Assembly: GCF_009467805.1 (NCBI RefSeq)
Contig: NZ_WIAY01000002.1
Span: forward strand, 248,001-312,000
DNA length: 64,000 nucleotides
Reading direction: 5' to 3'
Origin: Stenotrophomonas nematodicola
GTDB taxonomy: Bacteria > Pseudomonadota > Gammaproteobacteria > Xanthomonadales > Xanthomonadaceae
Position numbers and translations under genes: made by a program. Within the stretch, counting starts at the first letter, position 1; every line of letters starts with the position of its first letter. Below the pieces are notes generated by a model. The model did no database searches. It saw nothing but the letters and a program-made list of their open reading frames with translations, and was not told the DNA's origin. Shown here piece after piece: positions 7,523 through 15,304 of the stretch.

Positions 7523-8865
7523 CCGCCGGCCGAGACCGGCACGGTCGGCAATACGCCGGCCGTGCCGTACACCCAGGCCTGGAAGAAGTCGTCGAGCGGA
7601 CGCCCTGCGGCCTGCTCCATCGCGCGCTGGAAGTCGGCTGTCACCACCGCCCGCCCGTCGTGATCCCGGGTGTAGCTGCGCAGCCCCTGCCAGAACACCG
7701 CCTCGCCCAGTTCCTCGCGCAGCAGGTGCAGCACGTAGGCGCCCTTCTGGTAGACCACTGCACGGTCGTCGGCGCTGGGCGCATCCCACGCGGCGTAGAC
7801 CAGTGCGTGATCGGTGCCCTTGGCGCGCAGACGGTCCAGCCGCGCCCGCCAGCCCGCCACCTGCCGTTGGTAGGCGGCCTCGCCCTGCGCATGCTGCAGC
7901 CAGGCCGCAGTCATGAAATTGGCCATTCCTTCGTTGAGCCAGAAGTGTTCCCAGCTCGCGCAGGTGACCCGGTTGCCCCACCACTGGTGCGCGGCCTCAT
8001 GCGCCATCAGCGCGGTCTTCTCCGGTGCCTCCAGCACCTCGGCGCCGTACGCCTCGGACAGCAGCGACACCCCGGCCAGTTCCTGCCCGATCGTGCGCGC
8101 CACCAGCGCCTGCTGGTAGTCGCCCCGATACGGCAGGCCGGCACGCTCGGCAAAGAAGGCCAGCATGTCCGCCGTGGGCGCGAACACCCGGCGCAGCTCG
8201 TCCGGCGAGCGCTCCGCCGACAGATAGCGCAGCGCCACCCTGCCCGGCTGCACCACCTCGCGGTACCGCCCGGCTGCGAAGCCGTACACGTAGCCGGGCA
8301 TCGGCGTTTCCAACGCCCAGCGGTGCTGCACGCGGCCATCGGCCAGCGTGCGCGGCGCGAGCGCGCGTCCGGTGCCGGTCGCCAGCAGTCCTGCCGGCAG
8401 GGTCAGCGACAACGACAGCGTCGCGCGCTCGTCCGGCGCGTCCACCGACGGCATCCACTGGCTGGTGGAGAAGATCGTGTACACCTCCTCGCGTGCCGGC
8501 GCGAACTCCAGCCCGAAGGCTGGCGCGCCGTGATAGGCGATCTCCAGGTCCACCTTGCGCCCGGCCCGCAGCGGCCGCGCCAGGGCGATCCGCACCTGCC
8601 CCTGCTCCCGCACGAACGTCAATGGCGTGCCGCCCTGCCGTACCGACGTGATGGTCAACGCACCGGCATCCAGGGTGATCTCCGCGAGCCCGGCATGCAG
8701 CGCGCGCAGCCGCACCACCTCGTTGCCCTGGATGCGCCCACCGGCGATGTCCGGGTCCAACGCCACCGCGTAATGCAGCACATCGAATCCCCGTACCGGT
8801 GATGCCCATGCTGCCGGAACGGACAACAGCCACCACAGTCCCAGCAGACCAGCGCAACGTTGCAT
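7519..8865 (-). CDS. Short M1-family (gluzincin) metallopeptidase, exported
   Basis: A 448-aa zinc aminopeptidase-like protein. Starting at the ATG 8863-8865 gives a signal peptide (MQRCAGLLGLWWLLSVPAAWA), so the enzyme is periplasmic or secreted. The catalytic module shows HEAAHQWWG (HExxH) followed by WLNEGMANF, which supplies the third zinc ligand Glu. It carries the N-terminal beta-saddle and catalytic domains but ends soon after, lacking the large helical C-terminal domain of PepN-type enzymes of 800-900 aa. The expected exopeptidase GxMEN motif is replaced by AGVSLLSEAYG. Peptide-bond specificity is therefore open. The stop codon overlaps the macro-domain gene's stop on the other strand. 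Confidence 0.85.
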   Translation of the reverse strand: MQRCAGLLGLWWLLSVPAAWASPVRGFDVLHYAVALDPDIAGGRIQGNEVVRLRALHAGLAEITLDAGALTITSVRQGGTPLTFVREQGQVRIALARPLRAGRKVDLEIAYHGAPAFGLEFAPAREEVYTIFSTSQWMPSVDAPDERATLSLSLTLPAGLLATGTGRALAPRTLADGRVQHRWALETPMPGYVYGFAAGRYREVVQPGRVALRYLSAERSPDELRRVFAPTADMLAFFAERAGLPYRGDYQQALVARTIGQELAGVSLLSEAYGAEVLEAPEKTALMAHEAAHQWWGNRVTCASWEHFWLNEGMANFMTAAWLQHAQGEAAYQRQVAGWRARLDRLRAKGTDHALVYAAWDAPSADDRAVVYQKGAYVLHLLREELGEAVFWQGLRSYTRDHDGRAVVTADFQRAMEQAAGRPLDDFFQAWVYGTAGVLPTVPVSAGG

Positions 8866-9007
8866 CACCGGCAGACATCCCTGTGCGGAAAAAGAAGCGA
8901 CATCCTGCCAGAACATGCGCTCCGTCGGCCGACCCGCAGTCGGCCCTGCGATGTGCGTCGCACTGCGGAACGCACGGACGGTCGCGGGCCGCGCGGAGGG
9001 CGGCAGG

Positions 9008-9037
9008 AAAAAAAACGCCGGCCCAGAGGCCGGCGTT
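9008..9037 (-). terminator. Rho-independent terminator of the aldolase gene
   Basis: A 10-bp perfect stem, AACGCCGGCC / GGCCGGCGTT, with loop CAGA is followed on the minus strand by a run of T (A8 on the plus strand at 9008-9015). It lies about 30 bases past the aldolase stop. It also marks the end of the long glycolytic block. Confidence 0.92.
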
Positions 9038-9065
9038 GTTCAGCGCACGCAGGGCGTCGAACGGA

Positions 9066-10070
9066 TCAGCCGTTCCACTTGCCCAGCGCGGCCTGGCCGT
9101 TTTCCTTGGCGCGGTCGTAGACCGTCTGCTGCGCCTTGGCGACGTTGGCCTTGGTGTCCTTGGCCCACAGCTTCAGCGCGGCCTGCTGCATGGCACGACC
9201 GTAGGAGAAGCTCAGCGGCCACGGCAGGTTGCCCATCTGGTTCATCGCATTCAGATGCGCGGTCGACTGCTCGTCGCTCTGGCCACCGGACAGGAACACC
9301 ACGCCCGGCAGGATCGCCGGCACGGTGCTCTTGAGGCACATCACGGTCGACTCGGCCACTTCCTCGACGTCGGCCTGCTCATCGCAGCCCTTGCCCGAGA
9401 TGACCATCGACGCCTTCAGAATGGTGCCTTCCAGCAGCACGTTCTGCTGGTACAGCGCGTCGAACAGCGAACGCAGCGTGGCTTCGGTGACTTCGTAGCA
9501 GGTTTCGATGTCGTGGTCGCCGTCCATGATCACTTCCGGCTCCACCATCGGCACCAGGCCGCATTCCTGGCACAGGGCTGCATAACGGGCCAGCGCGTGC
9601 GCATTGGACTCGATGCAGGTGCCCGACGGAATGCTCTCGCCGATGTTGATCACTGCACGCCACTTGGCGAAGCGCGCGCCCAGCTTGTAGTACTCCTGCA
9701 GACGCTCACGCAGGCCGTCCAGGCCTTCGGTGACCATCTCACCCGGGCAGCCGGCCAGCGGGTGGGCACCCTTGTCGACCTTGATGCCCGGAATCATGCC
9801 GTGGTCGGCCATGTACTTGGCGAACGGCACGCCGTCCTTGGTGGACTGGCGGATGGTTTCGTCGTACAGGATCGCGCCGGAAATATGCTCGTTGAGCTTC
9901 GGCGTGGTGAGCAGCAGCTCGCGGTAGGCGCGACGGTTCTCCTCGGTGTTCTCGATGCCCACGCTGGCGAAGCGCTTGGCGATGGTACCGGTGGATTCGT
10001 CGATCGCGATGATGCCCTTGCCCGGGGCGACCATGGCCTGGGCGGTTTCGGCCAGCTGTTCGATGCTCAT
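9066..10070 (-). CDS. Fructose-bisphosphate aldolase, class I
   Basis: A 334-aa class I (Schiff-base) aldolase that interconverts fructose 1,6-bisphosphate with dihydroxyacetone phosphate and glyceraldehyde 3-phosphate in the cytoplasm. Family text is strong: MVAPGKGIIAIDESTGTIAK near the N-terminus, the central LGARFAKWRAVI, MVEPEVIMDGDHD, and EGTILKASMV with the Schiff-base lysine, then FLSGGQSDE. The ATG at 10068-10070 (MSIEQLAETAQ) is preferred to a start 33 bases upstream. Bacterial class I enzymes of this eukaryote-like type are common in xanthomonads. It is the last gene of a same-strand glycolytic run with pyk, pgk and gapA, though separated from pyk by 231 bases. Confidence 0.95.
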   Translation of the reverse strand: MSIEQLAETAQAMVAPGKGIIAIDESTGTIAKRFASVGIENTEENRRAYRELLLTTPKLNEHISGAILYDETIRQSTKDGVPFAKYMADHGMIPGIKVDKGAHPLAGCPGEMVTEGLDGLRERLQEYYKLGARFAKWRAVINIGESIPSGTCIESNAHALARYAALCQECGLVPMVEPEVIMDGDHDIETCYEVTEATLRSLFDALYQQNVLLEGTILKASMVISGKGCDEQADVEEVAESTVMCLKSTVPAILPGVVFLSGGQSDEQSTAHLNAMNQMGNLPWPLSFSYGRAMQQAALKLWAKDTKANVAKAQQTVYDRAKENGQAALGKWNG

Positions 10071-10250
10071 GTATTTCCTGTGGCGGGTGCGGGAAAACCG
10101 CAATTATAGCCCCCGCCTTCCGTGAACTGGCCGTCCACGGAATCTGGAAACGCTTTCAGACGCGCAGGCCCCGATGCGGCGTGATGTGGCCGGGACGCGT
10201 CCGGGCGTCGGGGGTGGCCGCGTGGCGGCGGACGCGTGCGGCCGCCGGGC

Positions 10251-10275
10251 CCCCGGTCTGCCGTGCAGACCGGGG
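10251..10275. repeat. 11-bp perfect inverted repeat downstream of pyk
   Basis: CCCCGGTCTGC / GCAGACCGGGG with the loop CGT lies 27 bases beyond the pyk stop. It has no T-run on either side, so it is either a weak terminator for pyk or a REP-like palindrome. The rest of the 10071-10301 gap holds no gene that I can support. Confidence 0.6.
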
Positions 10276-10301
10276 TGCACCAGCGCGCAGGCGCGGACCC
10301 G

Positions 10302-11768
10302 TTACAGGTCGCCGAGGCCGCTCGCGCGGCCGTCTTCGCCCACTTCCAGCAGGCGCAGGGTGTTGGTCGCACCGTGGGTTTCCATGTGCTCACCACTGGT
10401 GAACACCACGCGGTCGCCGGCCTGCAGCAGGTTGGCTTCCACCAGCAGGCGGATGCTGCCGCGCGCCGCTTCGCGCGGGGTGAAGCCGCGGCTGTCGAAG
10501 TTGATCGGGAACACATCGCGCATCAGCGCCATCTGGCGACGGGCGCCATCATGACGGGTCACCGCGAACACCGGTGCCGAGGCACGGAAGCGCGACAGGT
10601 AGCGGGCAGTGCCGCCGGATTCGGTCATCGCCACGATCGCGCGCACGCCGACGTGCTGGGACAGGAACATCGTCGCCATTGCGATGGCCTGATCGGCACG
10701 TTCCAGGTTGCGCGGCGAGGCGCCGAAGTCGGTCTCGGTCTGGAACTGGCGTTCGGCACCGAGGCAGATGCGCGCCATCGCCTCCACGGCCTTCACCGGG
10801 TACGCACCGGCGGCGGTTTCAGCCGACAGCATCACCGCATCGGTACCGTCGATGACCGAGTTGGCCACGTCCAGCACTTCGGCGCGGGTGGGGATCGGGC
10901 TTTCCACCATCGACTGCAGCATCTGGGTGGCGGTGATCACCACCTTGTTCTGCGCCAGCGAGGCCTTGATGATCTTCTTCTGCAGGCCCGGCAGTTCGGC
11001 GTCGCCGATTTCCACGCCAAGATCGCCACGCGCCACCATCACCACGTCGCTGGCGTCGACAATCTCTTCCAGGTTCTCGATGGCTTCGGTGCGCTCGATC
11101 TTGGACACCAGTGCGGCGTAGCAGCCGTGCGATTCGGCGATCGCGCGCGCATCGTTCATGTCCTGCGCATTGCGGCAGAACGACACCGCGATGAAGTCCA
11201 CGCCGATCTTGGCCACGATGCCGATCAGTTCCTTGTCGCGCTCGGTCAGCGCGCCCAGCGACAGGCCACCGCCCTGCTTGTTCAGGCCCTTGCGGTCGGA
11301 GAGCACGCCGTCATTGAGGACCGTGTTGATGATGCGCTCGCCCTGCACTTCCAGCACCTGCAGCTGCATCAGACCATCGTCGAGCAGCAGCACGTCACCG
11401 GCCACCACGTCCTGCGGCAGGCCGAGGTAGCTCACGCCCACCTGGGTGCTGTCGCCGGCCGGTGCGTTCGGCGAGGCGACCAGGTCGAAGCGGTCGCCCG
11501 CTTTGAGATGGATCTTGCCTTCAGCGAAACGCTCGATGCGGATCTTCGGGCCCGGCAGGTCGGCCAGAATGCCCACTTCCACGCCCACCCGCTGCGCGGC
11601 GGCGCGCACGTCGGCGGCGCGCTTGGCCTGGCCGGACGGGTCGCCGTGACTGAAGTTGAGGCGGACCACGTTCACGCCGGCGCGGAAGAGATCCTCCAGC
11701 ACGCCCGGCGGGTCGGTCGCCGGTCCGAGGGTGGCAAGGATCTTGGTGCGGCGCTGACGCTCAATCAT
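10302..11768 (-). CDS. pyk: Pyruvate kinase
   Basis: A 488-aa pyruvate kinase that transfers phosphate from phosphoenolpyruvate to ADP at the end of glycolysis. It opens with the canonical RRTKILATLGPATD. It then shows VNVVRLNFSHG, the ILADLPGPKIRIERF substrate segment, the catalytic KIERTEAIENLEEIV lysine region, VMVARGDLGVEI and the TATQMLQSMVESPIPTRAE signature. The C-terminal allosteric domain is complete. The length matches bacterial enzymes of ~480 aa. It lies downstream of pgk and an HAD phosphatase gene on the same strand, but the 213-bp gap and a hairpin at 11952-11976 suggest its own promoter. Confidence 0.96.
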   Translation of the reverse strand: MIERQRRTKILATLGPATDPPGVLEDLFRAGVNVVRLNFSHGDPSGQAKRAADVRAAAQRVGVEVGILADLPGPKIRIERFAEGKIHLKAGDRFDLVASPNAPAGDSTQVGVSYLGLPQDVVAGDVLLLDDGLMQLQVLEVQGERIINTVLNDGVLSDRKGLNKQGGGLSLGALTERDKELIGIVAKIGVDFIAVSFCRNAQDMNDARAIAESHGCYAALVSKIERTEAIENLEEIVDASDVVMVARGDLGVEIGDAELPGLQKKIIKASLAQNKVVITATQMLQSMVESPIPTRAEVLDVANSVIDGTDAVMLSAETAAGAYPVKAVEAMARICLGAERQFQTETDFGASPRNLERADQAIAMATMFLSQHVGVRAIVAMTESGGTARYLSRFRASAPVFAVTRHDGARRQMALMRDVFPINFDSRGFTPREAARGSIRLLVEANLLQAGDRVVFTSGEHMETHGATNTLRLLEVGEDGRASGLGDL

Positions 11769-11951
11769 GGTAAATGGGCTCCCGGTAAAGGGTCGAAATT
11801 AGCACACCCTTCACGTCCCATGAATACGTTTACAGCCTTGTCGTAGCTGGCTTTGTCCGATGTCCTGCAGACAGCGCAGGATGACAGGGCGGACATCCCG
11901 CCGCGTCAGCAGGACGCCAACGCCTGACCCTGTTGACTCTTCGCTCGACAT

Positions 11952-11976
11952 GCGGCGGCGTACGGAACGCCGCCGC
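11952..11976 (-). terminator. Possible terminator after the pgk-HAD operon
   Basis: A 10-bp stem, GCGGCGGCGT / ACGCCGCCGC, with the 5-base loop ACGGA starts just after the HAD phosphatase stop. There is no T-tract. The rest of the 213-bp gap up to pyk has no gene and presumably holds the pyk promoter, although no good consensus was found. Confidence 0.5.
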
Positions 11977-11981
11977 CGCCC

Positions 11982-12671
11982 TCAATCGATCAACGACAAC
12001 AGGGCCTCCGGCGAGGCCGCGATGTGCTGCGCGCCTGCATCGCGCAGCTCATCGGCACCGCCGAATCCCCACAACACGCCGATATTGCGCATCGCGTGAT
12101 GACGCGCGCCGGCGATATCCATGCGCCGGTCGCCGATCATCCAGCACTGCTCCGGCACCCGTGACAGACGCCGGAGCGCCTCGGCCACCAGCTGCGGCTT
12201 CTCGCTGCGGCTGCCGTCCAGGGTCGCGCCGATCACATCCTCGAAGCAGCCCCCAAATGGCAGGTGCTCGATGATGCGGCGTGCATGCGGCTCATTCTTG
12301 GCGGTGACGATCGCCAGCCGGTGGCCCCGCTCGTGCAGTGCCTGCACGACCTGGCCGATCTGCGGGTAGACCACGTGTTCTTCCCAGCCGAGCACCTCGA
12401 AGCGCTCGCGATAGAACGCCACCGCCTGCTCCACCTGTGCCGGATCATCGAACAGCGGCGCGAAGCTGGTGCGCAGCGACGGTCCGATCCAGCGCCGGAG
12501 TTCCTCCTCCGGCGGCACCGGCCGGTCCAACGCGGTGAGCGCATGCGCCACGCAACGGGTGATGCCCACGGCCGAGTCGATCAACGTACCGTCGAGGTCG
12601 AAGAAGAGCGTTGCACGTGCTTCAACGGCGGGACGGCCCACGGTGGTCACGCCCCGATCGTGGTCGATCAC
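11982..12671 (-). CDS. HAD-superfamily phosphatase (phosphoglycolate-phosphatase-like)
   Basis: A 229-aa haloacid dehalogenase-type hydrolase. Motif I is [11 protein letters not shown], with nucleophile D25 and acid D27; motif II is the IVTAKN Thr. The lysine is in SRSEKPQLV and motif III is [12 protein letters not shown]. The helical C1 cap with [10 protein letters not shown] resembles Gph/PgmB-like enzymes. The start is taken as the GTG at 12669-12671, which overlaps the pgk stop by 4 bases and implies translational coupling. A GTG 7 codons later is an alternative. Cotranscription with pgk suggests removal of a phosphorylated side product, such as 2-phosphoglycolate, but the substrate is not determined by sequence. 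Confidence 0.8.
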   Translation of the reverse strand: MIDHDRGVTTVGRPAVEARATLFFDLDGTLIDSAVGITRCVAHALTALDRPVPPEEELRRWIGPSLRTSFAPLFDDPAQVEQAVAFYRERFEVLGWEEHVVYPQIGQVVQALHERGHRLAIVTAKNEPHARRIIEHLPFGGCFEDVIGATLDGSRSEKPQLVAEALRRLSRVPEQCWMIGDRRMDIAGARHHAMRNIGVLWGFGGADELRDAGAQHIAASPEALLSLID

Positions 12672-13843
12672 TGGCCGCGGGCCTCGAGCGCGGCCACCGC
12701 CGGCAGGGTCTTGCCTTCCAGGAACTCCAGGAACGCGCCGCCACCGGTGGAGATGTAGCTCACCTGGTCAGCGATGTCGTACTTGTCGACCGCGGCCAGC
12801 GTATCGCCACCACCGGCAATGGAGAACGCCGACGATGCGGCGATCGCCTGCGCCAGCGCCTGCGTACCGTGGCTGAACGCCTCGAACTCGAACACGCCGA
12901 CCGGGCCGTTCCAGACCACGGTGCCCGCCTTGGCGATCAGCCCGGCGTAGTGCTGGGCGGTGTCAGGGCCGATGTCCAGGATCAGATCGTCCTCGGCCAC
13001 GTCGGTGACCGCCTTGACCGTCGCTTCGGCGTCCGGCAGGAACTGCTTGGCCACCACCACGTCGGTGGGCAGCGGGATCTCGGCACCGCGCGCCTTGGCA
13101 TCGGCCACGATCCTGCGGGCGGTGTCGAGCAGGTCCGGCTCGTACAGCGACTTGCCCACGGCATGGCCGGCGGCGGCGATGAAGGTGTTGGCGATGCCGC
13201 CGCCCACGATCAGCTGGTCGACCTTGCCGACCAGGTTGGCCAGCAGTTCCAGCTTGGTGCTGACCTTGCTGCCGGCCACGATCGCCAGCAGCGGCTGGGC
13301 CGGCGCGAGCAGCGCTTTGGCCAGCGCGTCCAGTTCGGCCATCAGCAGCGGGCCACCGGCGGCCACCGGGGCAAAGCGGATCACGCCGTGGGTGGAGGCC
13401 TGCGCACGGTGCGCGGTGCCGAACGCATCCATCACGAACACGTCGCACAGCGCTGCGTACTTGCGCGACAGCGCTTCATCGTCCTTGCCTTCGCCGACAT
13501 TCATGCGGCAGTTTTCCAGCAGCACGATCGAGCCTGGCGCAACGTCGACACCGTCGACCCAGTCGCGCACCAGCGGCACCTCGCGGCCCAGCAGCTGCGA
13601 CAGACGCAGCGCCACCGGTGCCAGCGAATCGGCGTCGCTCCACACGCCTTCGGTGGGGCGCCCCAGATGCGAGGTCACCATCACCGCCGCGCCCTTCTCC
13701 AGGGCCAGCTTCAACGTCGGCAGCGATGCGCTGATGCGCTGCTCGGACGTGATGCGGCCGTTTTCGATCGGTACGTTGAGGTCCTGGCGGATCAGCACGC
13801 GCTTGCCGGAAAGGTCGAGGTCGGTCATGCGAACGATGGACAT
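12668..13843 (-). CDS. pgk: Phosphoglycerate kinase
   Basis: A 391-aa monomeric kinase making ATP from 1,3-bisphosphoglycerate. The ATG at 13841-13843 ([25 protein letters not shown]) is chosen because the upstream extension has no family resemblance. Visible motifs are [33 protein letters not shown], the nucleotide-domain [13 protein letters not shown] and VGGGIANTF, and [11 protein letters not shown] near the C-terminus. The family usually has E-N-x-R-F where this protein has ENCRMN. A TACAAT hexamer lies at 13896-13901 on the minus strand and may be the -10 element. The gene overlaps the downstream HAD phosphatase gene by 4 bases. Confidence 0.95.
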   Translation of the reverse strand: MSIVRMTDLDLSGKRVLIRQDLNVPIENGRITSEQRISASLPTLKLALEKGAAVMVTSHLGRPTEGVWSDADSLAPVALRLSQLLGREVPLVRDWVDGVDVAPGSIVLLENCRMNVGEGKDDEALSRKYAALCDVFVMDAFGTAHRAQASTHGVIRFAPVAAGGPLLMAELDALAKALLAPAQPLLAIVAGSKVSTKLELLANLVGKVDQLIVGGGIANTFIAAAGHAVGKSLYEPDLLDTARRIVADAKARGAEIPLPTDVVVAKQFLPDAEATVKAVTDVAEDDLILDIGPDTAQHYAGLIAKAGTVVWNGPVGVFEFEAFSHGTQALAQAIAASSAFSIAGGGDTLAAVDKYDIADQVSYISTGGGAFLEFLEGKTLPAVAALEARGQ

Positions 13844-13951
13844 GGGCAACTCTTTGGCGGAAAGGGAAAGGGCGCCGCGTACGACGCAGACGCCCATTGT
13901 AGATGACCCGCTTCGGCACATGGCCGGCAGGTGACGACGAGGGGTCGTCAC

Positions 13952-15304
13952 CTACCGCGGCGTCTGCCGCAACAGGCTCACCGCAAACCCACCCACCACC
14001 AGCACACCGAGCACCAGCAGGCCCCACAGCAGCCAGCGCTTCCAGTCACGCACCGGCTGCACCGCCGCATCACCGCCAAGCGGCTGCGCCGGCCCCTGCA
14101 CCGTCGCCAGCGCGGGCTGCCACTGGGCGCCCTGCTGCTCGCGCAGCTGCGCGATCACCGTGCCGACAGGTGCATCGATGCGCGCGGCACGCACGCTGCC
14201 GGCGGCAACGCTGAACGGCGGCTCGCCCTGGCTGAGGAAGACCAGCGCCTCGGGCTGGTAGCCCAGCTTCAGCGTCGGGGCGACGCCCCCCTGGCCCTGC
14301 GATGCCGCCAGCTTCCAGTAACGGTCGCGCGTGGCAACCGCCAGCGACTGGGCCTGCGATTGCCGGCGCGCGGCGGTGTCCTGCAACTGGTAGGCCACCC
14401 ACGGGCCGGCACGCACCTGCCACGGCTGACCCGGATCATCGCGGCTGAGCAGCGTCCACTGCACCACGCTGTTGTCGGCGGTGGCGATGTCGGCCTGGGC
14501 AACCGGGAAGCGGCCGTCCAGCGTGTACTCGAACTCGCCCCGCGTGCCGGCAGTGCCGGTCAGCGAACGCCACTGCCACTGGATCGCCTGTGCGGGCGGC
14601 ACGCGCTCGGCCTGCACTGCCGACAGCGCGGGAAGCGCGTCGCCGGCTACCGGCAGAATGCGGAAATACTTCGCCTGGCGGCCGATTTCGATCCGGCGTT
14701 GCTGCAGGCGACGGCCATCATGCTGCAGGTCGACCAGCGGCACCTCATCGGCCACCCGCTGCCAGTCACGCAGATCGTCACTGGCGTCCACGCGCACGCG
14801 CACCTGCAGCGCCGCCGATGCCTGCCAGTCCAGCCGCAGCGCCTGCACGCTGCTGCGCAGCGCGCTGGCGTCGACCAGCCAGCCGCCGGGATCGGCGGTG
14901 CCGACACTGCGGCCCAGCCGTGCCTCGACCCGGCGCACACTGCCGTCGGTGTTGCGCTCGGTGAGCAGTTGCAGGTCGTCGCCCGCACCGCCGGCACGGG
15001 CCGGCAGCGGGAACCACGGCAGGGACTGCCATTGCGCGGCCTGCGCCAGCGGCTGGTCGGCCGACAGCAGCGCCGAGGGCAGCGCCTGTCCCTGCGCGTT
15101 GAACACCTGCACGTCGGCCAGCCGCGGCGAGACCGCGCTGCGGTACTGCGCCTCGCCCAGCATCAGCCGGTAGGCACCGGCCTGCGGCGAGGACAGCTGC
15201 AGCGGCCACTGCTCGCGGTAGTCCTGGCGGGCATCGGCCGCCGAAACGGGCGGCGCGGCCAGGGCAACGGAGAATGCGGCAATCAGACGGGCGACGAGGT
15301 TCAC
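13952..15304 (-). CDS. DUF3999 family exported membrane protein
   Basis: A 450-aa protein of unknown function. A GTG start at 15302-15304 yields a signal peptide (VNLVARLIAAFSVALAAPPVSA). A long periplasmic beta-rich region follows, then one C-terminal transmembrane helix (WLLWGLLVLGVLVVGGFAV) and a short basic tail. DUF3999 proteins carry this discoidin-like text with repeated DLRDWQRV-type elements. The start codon overlaps the stop of the upstream DUF2339 gene (GTGA), so the two are translationally coupled, and this pairing recurs in related genomes. A joint role in the cell envelope is inferred only from coupling and topology. Confidence 0.8.
   Translation of the reverse strand: MNLVARLIAAFSVALAAPPVSAADARQDYREQWPLQLSSPQAGAYRLMLGEAQYRSAVSPRLADVQVFNAQGQALPSALLSADQPLAQAAQWQSLPWFPLPARAGGAGDDLQLLTERNTDGSVRRVEARLGRSVGTADPGGWLVDASALRSSVQALRLDWQASAALQVRVRVDASDDLRDWQRVADEVPLVDLQHDGRRLQQRRIEIGRQAKYFRILPVAGDALPALSAVQAERVPPAQAIQWQWRSLTGTAGTRGEFEYTLDGRFPVAQADIATADNSVVQWTLLSRDDPGQPWQVRAGPWVAYQLQDTAARRQSQAQSLAVATRDRYWKLAASQGQGGVAPTLKLGYQPEALVFLSQGEPPFSVAAGSVRAARIDAPVGTVIAQLREQQGAQWQPALATVQGPAQPLGGDAAVQPVRDWKRWLLWGLLVLGVLVVGGFAVSLLRQTPR

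Noticed and set aside
10230..10275. SMAG/REP element downstream of pyk
   Set aside because: The palindrome is perfect but lacks the GTAG head; kept only as an inverted repeat or possible terminator.
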